A DNA stretch of 64,000 bases. Origin: Flavobacterium sp. MK4S-17 (GTDB lineage: Bacteria > Bacteroidota > Bacteroidia > Flavobacteriales > Flavobacteriaceae). The position numbers were made by a program, and so were the translations under genes. The stretch spans positions 62,001-126,000 of the forward strand of contig NZ_WWEP01000034.1 of the NCBI RefSeq assembly GCF_009848495.1. Direction: 5' to 3'. The notes below the pieces were generated by a model. It searched no databases. It was not told the DNA's origin and saw only the letters and a program-made list of their open reading frames with translations. Shown piece after piece: positions 53,461 to 62,042 of this stretch. Every line of letters begins with the position of its first letter. The stretch's first letter is position 1.

Positions 53461-54879
53461 ATGAAAAAACTATCAGTTTTATTTCTTTCATTCGCCGCAC
53501 TTGTTTTTACAGGATGCAGCGAAGATGATGAAAAATCTTCAGGATCTTCCAATTCTGTCTCATTTGCAAACCCTTCACTTTATATAGCTGAGGGAAGCTC
53601 GCAGGTGCAGTTATTATTTTCTAAGGCAGTAAAAGGCGGAGGTACTATTACACTTAATTATACAACCACCAATGTAGCTTATGGAACCGATTTTACTACA
53701 ATACCCGGAGCTGAAGGCAATGCAATTGAAATACCTTTTGAAGCCGGTGCAACCGAGGTAACTTTTACATTTAATAAATTACTTCCTGCCGGCGATGGCG
53801 AAACTAAAAATGTGAAATTTTCTATTACAGATGTTTCGGTTAATGCAGCTATAACAGGTAATTCCTCAATACAGGTAAACCTTAATGAAGCACCGTCGCT
53901 TGGTGCGGCTATTGCTGCTGAGGTAGGAGGTGCAAATCAGCCAAACCAGGTTTATGTTGACCTTACAAGCGGTATGATGAGAATGGCTGAAAGGGTATCA
54001 TGGGATTTAGGCTTTTACAGCGGAGACCAGTTTAGGGTTGCTTTAAACAGCTCTTTAAGAATGTCTGCAAAGCAATTAAACACTACTGATATAAACGCGG
54101 TAGTTGCCCCGGATGAGAGCATGTTGATTGGCCAGGGCAATGGAGATGCCAGCCAGATAGACCACCCTGCCGGTGATATTAGCCAGACAGCTATTGCAGA
54201 GGTTTCTGATAACGATGCTGATAACAAGGTTTACCTTATTAATTTAGGTAATGGCCCTTCAGCATCAACACCATCTTCAGGCACCGAAGGTTCTTCTGCG
54301 GGCCCGCACAGGGGCTGGAAAAAAATCAGGATACTTAAAAGCGGCAGCGATTACAAGCTTCAGTATGCAGATATTAATGCTACAACCCACCAGGAAGTTA
54401 TCCTTTCTAAAAACAATGCTTATAACTTTGTTTTCTTCAGTTTTACAGCAAATTCAACTGTACAGGTAGAACCTCAGGCAAACCAGTGGGATATTAATTT
54501 CACAACATTTACCAATGTTATAGAAATGCCGGGTGCGGCAATACCTTACTATTATCCTGATTTTATTGTAACAAATACTAAGGGAGGTGCAAGGTCTTAC
54601 ATGGTGCTGACAGAGGATTTTACATATGATAATTTCACACTTGCCAATGTAGATGACTCAAAATTTACAAACGACCAGCGTAATATAGGCTCTAACTGGA
54701 GGAGCACAAGTGTTATGGGCCCAGGCGGTATTCCTGTATCGCAGTTTGTATTGAAAACAGACCGTTTCTTTATAGTTAAAGACCCTATGGGTAATATATA
54801 TAAGCTAAGAATGACGGGAGGAGCCAGCGAAAGCGGCGAGCGTGGCTTCCCTAAATTCCAGTATGCATTACTACAATAA
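53461..54879 (+). CDS. HmuY family heme-binding lipoprotein with N-terminal Calx-beta-like domain
   Basis: This 472-residue protein has a lipobox (LVFTGC, Cys near residue 19). After a Ser-rich linker comes a domain of about 100 residues (VSFANPSLYIAEGSSQVQLL, TVAYGTDF-like, AGATEVTFTFN) resembling a Calx-beta or DUF4843-type repeat. From residue 160 on it is HmuY-like (VYVDLTSGMMRMAERVSWDL, GFYSGDQFRVALNSSLRMSA, NQWDINFTTFTNV). HmuY binds heme on the cell surface and passes it to the TonB receptor. Its operon ends at the following terminator. Confidence 0.87.
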   Translation: MKKLSVLFLSFAALVFTGCSEDDEKSSGSSNSVSFANPSLYIAEGSSQVQLLFSKAVKGGGTITLNYTTTNVAYGTDFTTIPGAEGNAIEIPFEAGATEVTFTFNKLLPAGDGETKNVKFSITDVSVNAAITGNSSIQVNLNEAPSLGAAIAAEVGGANQPNQVYVDLTSGMMRMAERVSWDLGFYSGDQFRVALNSSLRMSAKQLNTTDINAVVAPDESMLIGQGNGDASQIDHPAGDISQTAIAEVSDNDADNKVYLINLGNGPSASTPSSGTEGSSAGPHRGWKKIRILKSGSDYKLQYADINATTHQEVILSKNNAYNFVFFSFTANSTVQVEPQANQWDINFTTFTNVIEMPGAAIPYYYPDFIVTNTKGGARSYMVLTEDFTYDNFTLANVDDSKFTNDQRNIGSNWRSTSVMGPGGIPVSQFVLKTDRFFIVKDPMGNIYKLRMTGGASESGERGFPKFQYALLQ

Positions 54880-54924
54880 TATGATTTTTAGGATGCCGTA
54901 AGTTAGTTTTTGTTTTATTCAATA

Positions 54925-54958
54925 AATCCCGGTAGAGCATAACCTACCGGGATTTTTT
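54925..54958 (+). terminator. Terminator of the receptor-HmuY operon
   Basis: The stem AATCCCGGTAG / CTACCGGGATT (54925-54954, 8-nt loop) is followed by TTTTT. Confidence 0.9.
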
Positions 54959-54978
54959 ATTCAGTTATACAATAAAAA

Positions 54979-55000
54979 AAGCCGCTAATCCAAGCGGCTT
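54979..55000 (-). terminator. Terminator of the heme uptake operon hmuTUVS
   Basis: The stem AAGCCGCT / AGCGGCTT with a 6-nt loop is followed on the minus strand by a long T-run. It faces the HmuY terminator. Confidence 0.88.
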
Positions 55001-55021
55001 CTAATTTACTATGTTTTAAAC

Positions 55022-56059
55022 TTAAAGGGAAGCAACTAAATCTCTCCACCCTTCAAGCTCAGGTATTCCCGGTTTCCTTTTACCAAAAAACTGTACAATA
55101 ATTTCTCCCATTTCATTAAATACTTCAATAGCTGTAACCATTCCGTCTTCTGTAGGCTTGCGCACAATCCAGGTTTGGGCAATTTTATCCATATCAAGGT
55201 GAAGGTTAAAATCAGGGTCAAGCACATTAAACCAGTTATTGTGCCACATGGTTTTCCTTACAGTGCCTGTATGAATCTGGATATTACCCCTGTTGCCAAC
55301 AAACACCATAATAGGCAGTTTTTGTTCGGCAGCATTTTCAAGCATTGTAACAATAGCATCTTTTTCTATTTTCTTAGTGTATTCACCCTCGGGGGCAAGG
55401 CGTAATGCCTGTGTGCGGGTAACACCGAATTTTTTCAGCATACCGAAAAATTCGTGAGTGTCTTTAAGGTTAACCCATGCCTCCTGAAAGCCTTTAACAT
55501 CAATATCGCTGTCTGGTTTCTCATCAATGTTTAAAGGGACTGCAACCGTAGTTTCCTCAGTTGCCTGGTTGTCCGATTTATATTTTGCAACCAGCTCGTC
55601 AAAAGCAGTTTCATTACTGTCTTTCGTCAGGTATATTTTATGGATTGCCAAACCGTCCTTGCCAAAAAACTGAAGGCTTTTCCTGTCGCCATGTTCACCC
55701 TTTTCTGCTACGGCAAAAGCTTTGTCCCAGTGCATTAAAAATATCCGGAGGTCAATATCCTCACCTACAAAAAGAGAAGCAAATGGGCTGCTGAAATCAG
55801 GGTTTAAATAAACACCTTTACGCTCATGCACGCACTCATCATTACGTGTTAATGCCATAACCCTGCCCAGTTTCTCTACTTCCTGTAAAATTTCTGCAAA
55901 TTCAGGCCTAAGGCGCGTTACAGTATCTCCGGCCTGTGTGGCCAAAAGTTCTGCTTCGCTCACACCAAGCTGGTCTGCGGCATTGCGTATGCGTATATGG
56001 GGATTTTCAGCTTTAAGGGCATCCCATTGTTCTTTAAGGTTTTTAGTGATAGTATTCAT
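55022..56059 (-). CDS. hmuS: Hemin-degrading factor (HmuS/HemS/ChuS family)
   Basis: This protein of about 345 residues is a cytoplasmic heme-handling protein made of two similar halves. I start it at MNTITKNLKEQWDAL (56059), ten nt after the hmuV stop, because the longer frame would overlap hmuV with seven non-conserved codons. NPHIRIRNAADQLGVSEAEL is typical of the N-terminus. LKDTHEFFGMLKKFGVTRTQ carries the His that binds heme in HemS and ChuS. It frees iron from imported heme or delivers the heme. It is the last gene of the operon. Confidence 0.9.
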   Translation of the reverse strand: MNTITKNLKEQWDALKAENPHIRIRNAADQLGVSEAELLATQAGDTVTRLRPEFAEILQEVEKLGRVMALTRNDECVHERKGVYLNPDFSSPFASLFVGEDIDLRIFLMHWDKAFAVAEKGEHGDRKSLQFFGKDGLAIHKIYLTKDSNETAFDELVAKYKSDNQATEETTVAVPLNIDEKPDSDIDVKGFQEAWVNLKDTHEFFGMLKKFGVTRTQALRLAPEGEYTKKIEKDAIVTMLENAAEQKLPIMVFVGNRGNIQIHTGTVRKTMWHNNWFNVLDPDFNLHLDMDKIAQTWIVRKPTEDGMVTAIEVFNEMGEIIVQFFGKRKPGIPELEGWRDLVASL

Positions 56060-56069
56060 AATGCTAAAT

Positions 56070-56846
56070 TTATGTTCCAAAAATTATTAAAGGGTTTTTA
56101 TTTACAGGATTGGGGCATATAGTGCATGGAAAGTTGTATGCCTTGCTAATGGTTTCTTTTGTAAAAACCTTGTCAGGCACATCGTGCGCCACTATTTTAC
56201 CTTTTTTAAGCAGCATTACCTTATCGGCAAATTGGGCTGCAAGGTTAAGGTCATGAAGTACCATTACAGCAGTGTTACCCCTTCCGGTAAAGTTTTTTAT
56301 AGTATGCAGTATTCGGTGCTGGTGCAGTACGTCCAAGTTATTTAGCGGCTCGTCAAGAAATATAAGCTTATGTGCAATGTCATTATCAAGCTGTGCCAAA
56401 ACCCGGGCAAGGTGCACGCGTTGTTTTTCACCGCCCGAAAGCAGGTTATAGTCGCGGTTTTCAAGCAGGGCAACATCCGTTTCCTGCATTGCCTTTGCCA
56501 CCGCCTCACGGTCTTCCTTATGGGGTGCAGACTGAAAATAAGGATATCTTCCCATCATTACCACATCTTTAACCGTAAGCGGTATATCATGGCTGTTGCT
56601 TTGCGAAAACTTAGCCTTGTGGTGTGCCAGTTGCCTGCTGTCCCATTCTTCAAAAGTTTTATTTTTAAAGTAAATGGGCTCCTCATCTTTTCCTATTTCA
56701 TTGGCAAGCATACTCAGCAGGGTTGATTTCCCCGCGCCATTAGGCCCTACAATAACAAGCAGTTCGCCATAATTAACAGAAACGTCTATGTTTTCCAGTA
56801 TGGCAAACTTGCGGTGCGAATAGGATATTTTATGGGCTTCTAACAT
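56070..56846 (-). CDS. hmuV: Heme ABC transporter ATP-binding protein
   Basis: This 258-residue ABC ATPase has Walker A GPNGAGKST (near residue 36), the signature LLSGGEKQRVHLARVLAQ and Walker B LIFLDEPLNNLD, followed by LHDLNLAAQFADKVMLLKKG. The sequence matches HmuV/BtuD-type ATPases of iron, heme and cobalamin importers. It follows hmuU by 4 nt and is followed by hmuS. Confidence 0.93.
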   Translation of the reverse strand: MLEAHKISYSHRKFAILENIDVSVNYGELLVIVGPNGAGKSTLLSMLANEIGKDEEPIYFKNKTFEEWDSRQLAHHKAKFSQSNSHDIPLTVKDVVMMGRYPYFQSAPHKEDREAVAKAMQETDVALLENRDYNLLSGGEKQRVHLARVLAQLDNDIAHKLIFLDEPLNNLDVLHQHRILHTIKNFTGRGNTAVMVLHDLNLAAQFADKVMLLKKGKIVAHDVPDKVFTKETISKAYNFPCTICPNPVNKNPLIIFGT

Positions 56847-56850
56847 TTCC

Positions 56851-57885
56851 TTACATTGATTTTCTGCTCCGTATCAGGATTATTATAAATATGGGCGCAC
56901 CCATAAATGCTGTTAATATACCGATTGGCACTTCCGAAGGGGGCGCAATAGTACGGCTCACTGTGTCGGCGGCAAGTAATAAGACACTTCCCAAAATAGC
57001 CGACATAGGTAAAATTACATTGTAGTTGGATTTAAATATAAGCCTTAATATATAGGGTACTATAAGCCCAACAAAGCCTATATTGCCTGCAAAAGCTACC
57101 GATGTACCTACCATAAGGGCAGTAAACAGTACAATTTGTTTTTTTATACGTTCTACAGGTATACCTAAGTGGCGCGCATCCCTTTCACCAAGCATCATTG
57201 CATTTAGGGCTTTACCGCGGTTTATCAGGAACATATAGGATACAATTACTATAGTGGCCAGTATGGCATTTTTTGTCCACGTGGCACCGCTAAGGCTGCC
57301 AAGGTTCCAGAAGGTAAGGTCGCGCAACTGCTCTTCTTTTGATATGTAAATTAAAAAGCCGGTTATTGCAAAGCCAAGCGCAGTAATAGCCACACCGGAA
57401 AGGAGCATTATAACCACGTTGGTTTTACCGTTGCTGGTAGATATCCTGTACACCATTATCATTGTTATCAGCGCGCCTATAAAAGCCATGATGCTTAATA
57501 AGGAATAATGGAATGCCTCCGGGATATATTGTTTAAATGAGCTGCCCAAAACTATGGTAAGTGCTGCAAATAAAGAGGCTCCCGAAGTTATACCTATCAG
57601 GTCCGGCGTTGCCAGTGGGTTTTTAAACATGCCCTGCAGGCAGGTTCCCGAAACGGCAAGCGCACTGCCAATAAGTATTGCCATGCTAATGCGGGGCAGC
57701 CTTAAATCCATAAGTACAAAACGGTCGCTTTCCGAAATTGTGCCGTCTGCGGCCCATATACCTTTAATGGTTTCGGCAAGGGAGTGTTTTTCAAAAACAT
57801 ATACACCCATATACAGCGAAACCACTGCCAGCACAGCCAACAGCAGTAAACTGAATAACAGGTATATTGAAAGTTTATTTTGCAT
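56851..57885 (-). CDS. hmuU: Heme ABC transporter permease
   Basis: This 344-residue FecCD-type permease has about ten transmembrane helices. LRLPRISMAILIGSALAVSG, MFKNPLATPDLIGITSGASL and GFVGLIVPYILRLIFKSNYN are FecCD-family signatures. It pairs with HmuV and HmuT to carry heme across the inner membrane. It overlaps hmuT by 11 bp. Confidence 0.93.
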   Translation of the reverse strand: MQNKLSIYLLFSLLLLAVLAVVSLYMGVYVFEKHSLAETIKGIWAADGTISESDRFVLMDLRLPRISMAILIGSALAVSGTCLQGMFKNPLATPDLIGITSGASLFAALTIVLGSSFKQYIPEAFHYSLLSIMAFIGALITMIMVYRISTSNGKTNVVIMLLSGVAITALGFAITGFLIYISKEEQLRDLTFWNLGSLSGATWTKNAILATIVIVSYMFLINRGKALNAMMLGERDARHLGIPVERIKKQIVLFTALMVGTSVAFAGNIGFVGLIVPYILRLIFKSNYNVILPMSAILGSVLLLAADTVSRTIAPPSEVPIGILTAFMGAPIFIIILIRSRKSM

Positions 57886-58762
57886 TTTCCATTAGCTTTC
57901 CGTTAAGCTCTTCCACTGCCTGTCCTAAGCGTGGGCCAAAGCTTGAAAGCAAACCACCGTCCATTGAAATTATTTTTTTGTTTTTGCCTGCATTGGTTTT
58001 ATCCATGCCCGGTATCTGCCATACGCCCTGCGGGCCTCCTAGGCTGCCAATACCTGAATCAAACATCAGGATAACATCAGGATTGCTTTGTATAAGCGCT
58101 TCAGGTGTTAGCGGCTTATAATCTTCAAAGCCTTTAACTGCATTTTCGGCACCTGCAAGGGTTATTACCTTATCCACCGGTGTGCCTGTACCGGAAACCA
58201 TAAGTTGGTTAGCACCCCTTGCGTATATAAATAATACTTTAGGTTTTTTGTCCAGTGGTTTTACGTTACTAGCAAGCGCATCATCAATTTTTGCCTGTAT
58301 TGGCTCATATTCTGCATTAAAAACAGATGCAACATCCTTAATAAGTTGTTTTGTGCCTTCAACAGAAATTTCCTGTGTGAAAATATGGTGTTTTACCCCC
58401 GATTGTTTAATTTTTTCCTCTAGTTCCGGGCTTATGTCTTTATCCGTCCCTAAAATAAGCGTAGGCTGTAATGCCATTATAGATTCTATTGAGATACTGC
58501 GTATGTGCCCTAAATCTTTAGCGGTTTCTTTAATGTTTTCAGGGTAGGTACTGGTAACATCTACACCCACAATTTCATCCTGATGGCCTGTTGCGCTCAC
58601 TATCTCGGTAATTGCACTGTTCAGGGAAACTATTCTTTGTTTTTCAACAGCTGTAGAGTCGGCAGCGGTTACAGCGCCCTCATTTTTTTCAGTTTCTTTT
58701 TTGCATGAGGCAGTTGCTAAAACTACAATTGCAATAGCTAAAAACTTATGTATTTGTTTCAT
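57875..58762 (-). CDS. hmuT: Heme ABC transporter substrate-binding lipoprotein
   Basis: This 295-residue protein has a lipobox (VVLATASC, Cys near residue 20) and a class III binding-protein fold with two lobes joined by a helix. RIVSLNSAITEIVSATGHQD is the N-terminal signature of HmuT/BtuF-like proteins, and KVLFIYARGANQLMVSGTGT is typical of hemin-binding members. It brings heme to HmuUV. It heads the operon; a TAAATTTG -7 box lies at 58799-58806 on the minus strand, flanked by operator-like boxes. Confidence 0.92.
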   Translation of the reverse strand: MKQIHKFLAIAIVVLATASCKKETEKNEGAVTAADSTAVEKQRIVSLNSAITEIVSATGHQDEIVGVDVTSTYPENIKETAKDLGHIRSISIESIMALQPTLILGTDKDISPELEEKIKQSGVKHHIFTQEISVEGTKQLIKDVASVFNAEYEPIQAKIDDALASNVKPLDKKPKVLFIYARGANQLMVSGTGTPVDKVITLAGAENAVKGFEDYKPLTPEALIQSNPDVILMFDSGIGSLGGPQGVWQIPGMDKTNAGKNKKIISMDGGLLSSFGPRLGQAVEELNGKLMENAK

Positions 58763-58780
58763 TTGACTTTGTTTGTTTTT

Positions 58781-58823
58781 AATTAATCTAAATTAGGGCA
58801 AATTTATTGTTTTTATTTAGAAT
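58781..58823. promoter_or_regulatory. hmuT promoter with flanking operator-like boxes
   Basis: On the minus strand, TAAATTTG (58799-58806) is a -7 box. It lies between AATTAATCTAAATTAGG (plus-strand text, 58781-58797) and ATTTAGAAT (58815-58823). Their TTTAGATTAATT and ATTCTAAAT cores match those at the receptor promoter, suggesting shared regulation. No good -33 TTG was found. Confidence 0.5.
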
Positions 58824-58977
58824 GAAAAAAAATAACTTTAAAAATCCATCTTATTGCTCAATCTTAAATCTATACCAATTATTCTTTTATTACGGAAACA
58901 AGCCGTAACTTTGCGGTTAATGCAGTTGGCAATAAATTGCTTGCTGCTTGCTGATAACGATTAACTTAAGATTAGAA

Positions 58978-60192
58978 ATGTTAGATATAAATGCCATACG
59001 GGCAGACTTCCCTATACTGAACCAGGCGGTTAACGGAAAACCTCTGGTATACTTTGATAATGCAGCCACATCCCAAAAGCCGCAGGTGGTAATTGATGCC
59101 ATTGCGGAATATTATAAACAAATAAATTCCAACATCCACAGGGGGGTGCATGCCCTGAGCCAGATGGCTACGGACGCTTATGAAACCTCCCGCCAAAAAA
59201 TACAGCAGCATATAAATGCAAAACACAGCCATGAAGTCCTGTTTACTACAGGCACAACACACGGTATTAACCTTGTGGCAAATGGTTTTTCGGCTTTTAT
59301 AAAGCAGGGAGATGAGGTTATGGTTTCGGCTATGGAGCATCACTCCAATATTGTGCCGTGGCAAATGCTTTGCGAAAGGGTGGGTGCAAAGCTTGTTGTT
59401 ATCCCTATGGACGATAAGGGGGAGCTTATACTGGAAGAGTATGAAAGGCTGCTTTCCGGCAAGACCAGAATAGTTGCAGTAAACCATATATCAAACTCAT
59501 TAGGTACAATAAACCCCATAAAATATATTATAACCAAAGCTCATGAACATGGCGCAGCCGTATTTATAGACGGTGCGCAGGCAGCGCCGCACCTTAAGCC
59601 TGATGTGCAGGCTCTTGATTGTGATTTTTATGCCTTTTCAGGGCATAAAGCCTGTGGGCCAACCGGAAGTGGCGTGCTTTATGGTAAGGAAGAATGGTTA
59701 AATAAACTACCGCCTTATCAGGGTGGCGGTGAAATGATTAAGGAAGTGCGCTTTGAGAAAAGTACTTATGCAGACCTACCCCATAAATTTGAAGCAGGAA
59801 CACCCAATATTGAAGGTGGTATAGTGCTGGGTACAGCTATAGATTATCTTAATGCTGCAGGGCTTAACCATATAATGGCCTATGAGCAGGAATTACTGCA
59901 ATATGGCACACAAAAGCTGCTTGAAATAGAAGGGCTTAAAATTATAGGCACAGCAGCCCGGAAAGCCCCGGTTATTTCATTTAACGTAGGGGATATACAT
60001 CCGTATGATATTGGAGCCATTGTAGATAAAATGGGCATAGCCGTGAGGACGGGACATCATTGCACGCAACCTGTAATGGACTTTTTTAATGTGCCGGGAA
60101 CGGTGCGTGCTTCATTTTCATTTTATAACACTAAAGAGGAAATAGATGCCCTGGCTGAGGCTGTTAAAAAAGCACAGCGTATGCTTTCCTGA
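58978..60192 (+). CDS. sufS: Cysteine desulfurase SufS
   Basis: This PLP enzyme of about 404 residues releases sulfur from cysteine for Fe-S assembly. I start it at MLDINAIRADFPIL (58978), ten codons inside the longest frame. YFDNAATSQKP, GTTHGINLVA, the PLP-binding Lys in AFSGHKACGPTGSGVLYG and the catalytic Cys in RTGHHCTQPVMDFF are all present. A TAACTTTG box at 58906-58913 suggests its own promoter, divergent from hmuT. Confidence 0.95.
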   Translation: MLDINAIRADFPILNQAVNGKPLVYFDNAATSQKPQVVIDAIAEYYKQINSNIHRGVHALSQMATDAYETSRQKIQQHINAKHSHEVLFTTGTTHGINLVANGFSAFIKQGDEVMVSAMEHHSNIVPWQMLCERVGAKLVVIPMDDKGELILEEYERLLSGKTRIVAVNHISNSLGTINPIKYIITKAHEHGAAVFIDGAQAAPHLKPDVQALDCDFYAFSGHKACGPTGSGVLYGKEEWLNKLPPYQGGGEMIKEVRFEKSTYADLPHKFEAGTPNIEGGIVLGTAIDYLNAAGLNHIMAYEQELLQYGTQKLLEIEGLKIIGTAARKAPVISFNVGDIHPYDIGAIVDKMGIAVRTGHHCTQPVMDFFNVPGTVRASFSFYNTKEEIDALAEAVKKAQRMLS

Positions 60193-60241
60193 TAAATTCA
60201 GTTAAAAAACACTAACTTTATAGTGCTATAAGGAATTTAAA

Positions 60242-60697
60242 ATGAAAAACGTTGTAACGGTATTATTCGCTTTGCTCCTGTTATCGGGCTGCGCATCTAC
60301 GGCACTTAAAAAGCAGGGCGATAAAATTTTCTTTGAATATGAAGCCTTAACCCGGGGTGCCTACAAAAAAGTAATTGTTAAGCACGATACTATTATAACT
60401 ATTAATGAGAAGGCTCTGGACAAGGAAAGGGTTATAGATAAATTTGTAAACAAAAAACCTAAAAAAAGGAACTGGAATAAGATACTGGCGGAGCTTGAAA
60501 AGGTAAACCTTAATAAATTAAGCACACTTAAACCACCAAGCACCCGCAGCCATCATGATGGTGCATTAATTGCCAATTTAAAAGTAATAAAGCAGGATAC
60601 TACTTACCAAAGCAGCAGTTTTGACCACGGCAATCCGCCTATGGAAATCAAAGGGCTGGTAAACAGGATTATTGAAGTGTCGGATTTAGAAAAATAA
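60242..60697 (+). CDS. Small lipoprotein of unknown function
   Basis: A 151-residue protein with a signal peptide and lipobox (LFALLLLSGC, Cys near residue 18). The rest is basic with repeated Lys, and I recognise no domain. It lies 49 nt after sufS and 1 nt before sufE on the same strand, so it is cotranscribed with Fe-S genes although it is exported. Similar small lipoproteins occur in this position in related genomes as far as I recall, but no function is known. Confidence 0.7.
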   Translation: MKNVVTVLFALLLLSGCASTALKKQGDKIFFEYEALTRGAYKKVIVKHDTIITINEKALDKERVIDKFVNKKPKKRNWNKILAELEKVNLNKLSTLKPPSTRSHHDGALIANLKVIKQDTTYQSSSFDHGNPPMEIKGLVNRIIEVSDLEK

Positions 60698-60698
60698 A

Positions 60699-61118
60699 AT
60701 GGATATAAAAAATATACAGGAAGAGATAATAGACGAGTTCTCCATGTTTGATGACTGGGATGAACGCTACCAGTATGTTATTGACCTTGGTAAGTCATTA
60801 CCGCTTGTTGATGAACAGTATAAAACAGATGATAATATAATTAAAGGCTGCCAAAGCAGGGTTTGGCTGCATGCTGAGCAAAAGGATGGTAATGTTGTTT
60901 TTACTGCTGACAGCGATGCAATTCTTACCAAAGGAATAATAGCAATACTGATACGGGTATTTTCGAACCAAAGGCCGGCAGACATACTTGAAGCCGATAC
61001 GGCGTTTATTGACGAGATAGGGCTTAAGGAACATTTATCGCCTACCCGTGCCAATGGACTGGTTTCTATGATTAAACAGATAAAAATGTATGCCCTGGCA
61101 TTCCAGGCAAAAAATTAA
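60699..61118 (+). CDS. sufE: Cysteine desulfuration protein SufE
   Basis: This 139-residue protein takes sulfur from SufS and passes it to the SufBCD scaffold. The active Cys lies in IIKGCQSRVWLHAEQKDG (near residue 51), and GLKEHLSPTRANGLVSMI is the C-terminal signature. Length is normal. It is followed 5 nt later by the DUF59 gene. Confidence 0.94.
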   Translation: MDIKNIQEEIIDEFSMFDDWDERYQYVIDLGKSLPLVDEQYKTDDNIIKGCQSRVWLHAEQKDGNVVFTADSDAILTKGIIAILIRVFSNQRPADILEADTAFIDEIGLKEHLSPTRANGLVSMIKQIKMYALAFQAKN

Positions 61119-61123
61119 ATGAT

Positions 61124-61453
61124 ATGGAAGAAGAAGTTATTATTGACACGGCCCAGCTTGGGGAAGAAATTGTAAAGGTGCTTAAAACTATATATGACCC
61201 TGAAATTCCGGTTGATATATATGAGTTAGGCCTTATTTATGATGTTATGGTTAACACTGACCATGAGGTTAAAATACTTATGACTTTAACTTCGCCTAAC
61301 TGCCCGGTAGCTGAAAGCCTGCCACAGGAGGTTGAAGAAAAGATAACCAAAATAGCGAATGTAAAAGCTGCTGAGGTAGAAATAACATTTGACCCGCCGT
61401 GGAGCCGCGACCTAATGAGTGAGGAAGCAAAGCTTGAGCTTGGGATGCTTTAA
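61124..61453 (+). CDS. SufT-like DUF59 (MIP18 family) Fe-S assembly protein
   Basis: A 109-residue MIP18/DUF59 protein. Key segments are TIYDPEIPVDIYELGLIYDV, LTSPNCPVAESLPQEVEEKI and EITFDPPWSRDLMSEEAKLE, including the conserved Cys and DPPW motif. Such proteins, called SufT in some lineages, help deliver Fe-S clusters. Position in the sufS-sufE set supports this. The name sufT is plausible but not certain. Confidence 0.9.
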   Translation: MEEEVIIDTAQLGEEIVKVLKTIYDPEIPVDIYELGLIYDVMVNTDHEVKILMTLTSPNCPVAESLPQEVEEKITKIANVKAAEVEITFDPPWSRDLMSEEAKLELGML

Positions 61454-61471
61454 TAGGTAATTAGTATTGAA

Positions 61472-61996
61472 TTGATGGAGAATATGGAAGAGCAGGAAAT
61501 TGTAAACCGTGTTGCCAACAGCATACTTCAGGTTTTTGACCTTGAGGATTATTACCCTGAAGGAGAGCGGGTTTCAGTAGATATATCCCAATGGCTTTGG
61601 GAAGGTTTTGTGTTGCGTGAAAAAGACTTTAGGGAATCGCTTAAAAATCATGACTGGCAACAATATACAGATAAATATGTAGCTTTATACTGCAGTACCG
61701 ATGCTATTGTACCTGCCTGGGCTTACATGCTTGTTACTGTTTATTTACAGCCTTACGCGAAATACACTTTACAGGGAACTGTAGAAGAACTTAATACACA
61801 ATTATATTCCGGTATTTTAAATAAAATTGACTATGCGGAATTTACAGGCAAGCCTGTAATAATAAAAGGCTGCTCTAAAAAACCAGTGCCCCAGCAGGCT
61901 TATGCACTGGCAGTACAAAAGCTGATGCCAGTGGCTAAAAGCCTTATGTTTGGTGAAGCCTGCTCCTCGGTGCCTTTATATAAAAAGAAGATTTAA
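61472..61996 (+). CDS. DUF2480 family protein
   Basis: A 174-residue cytosolic protein of DUF2480, typical of Bacteroidota and often next to suf genes. Segments VDISQWLWEGFVLREKDFRE and CSTDAIVPAWAYMLVTVYLQ are characteristic. The function is unknown; the CSKKPVPQQAY-type stretch holds a Cys that could matter. It follows the DUF59 gene by 18 nt. Confidence 0.88.
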   Translation: MMENMEEQEIVNRVANSILQVFDLEDYYPEGERVSVDISQWLWEGFVLREKDFRESLKNHDWQQYTDKYVALYCSTDAIVPAWAYMLVTVYLQPYAKYTLQGTVEELNTQLYSGILNKIDYAEFTGKPVIIKGCSKKPVPQQAYALAVQKLMPVAKSLMFGEACSSVPLYKKKI

Positions 61997-62042
61997 TGTG
62001 GCATTTTATCCTGGATAATTATATTTGCAAAAACACAGTTAT

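Noticed and set aside
57278-57283. CACGTG inside hmuU as a further parS site
   Set aside because: Only the inner bases TCCACGTGG match; several outer positions differ and the surrounding codons explain the sequence.
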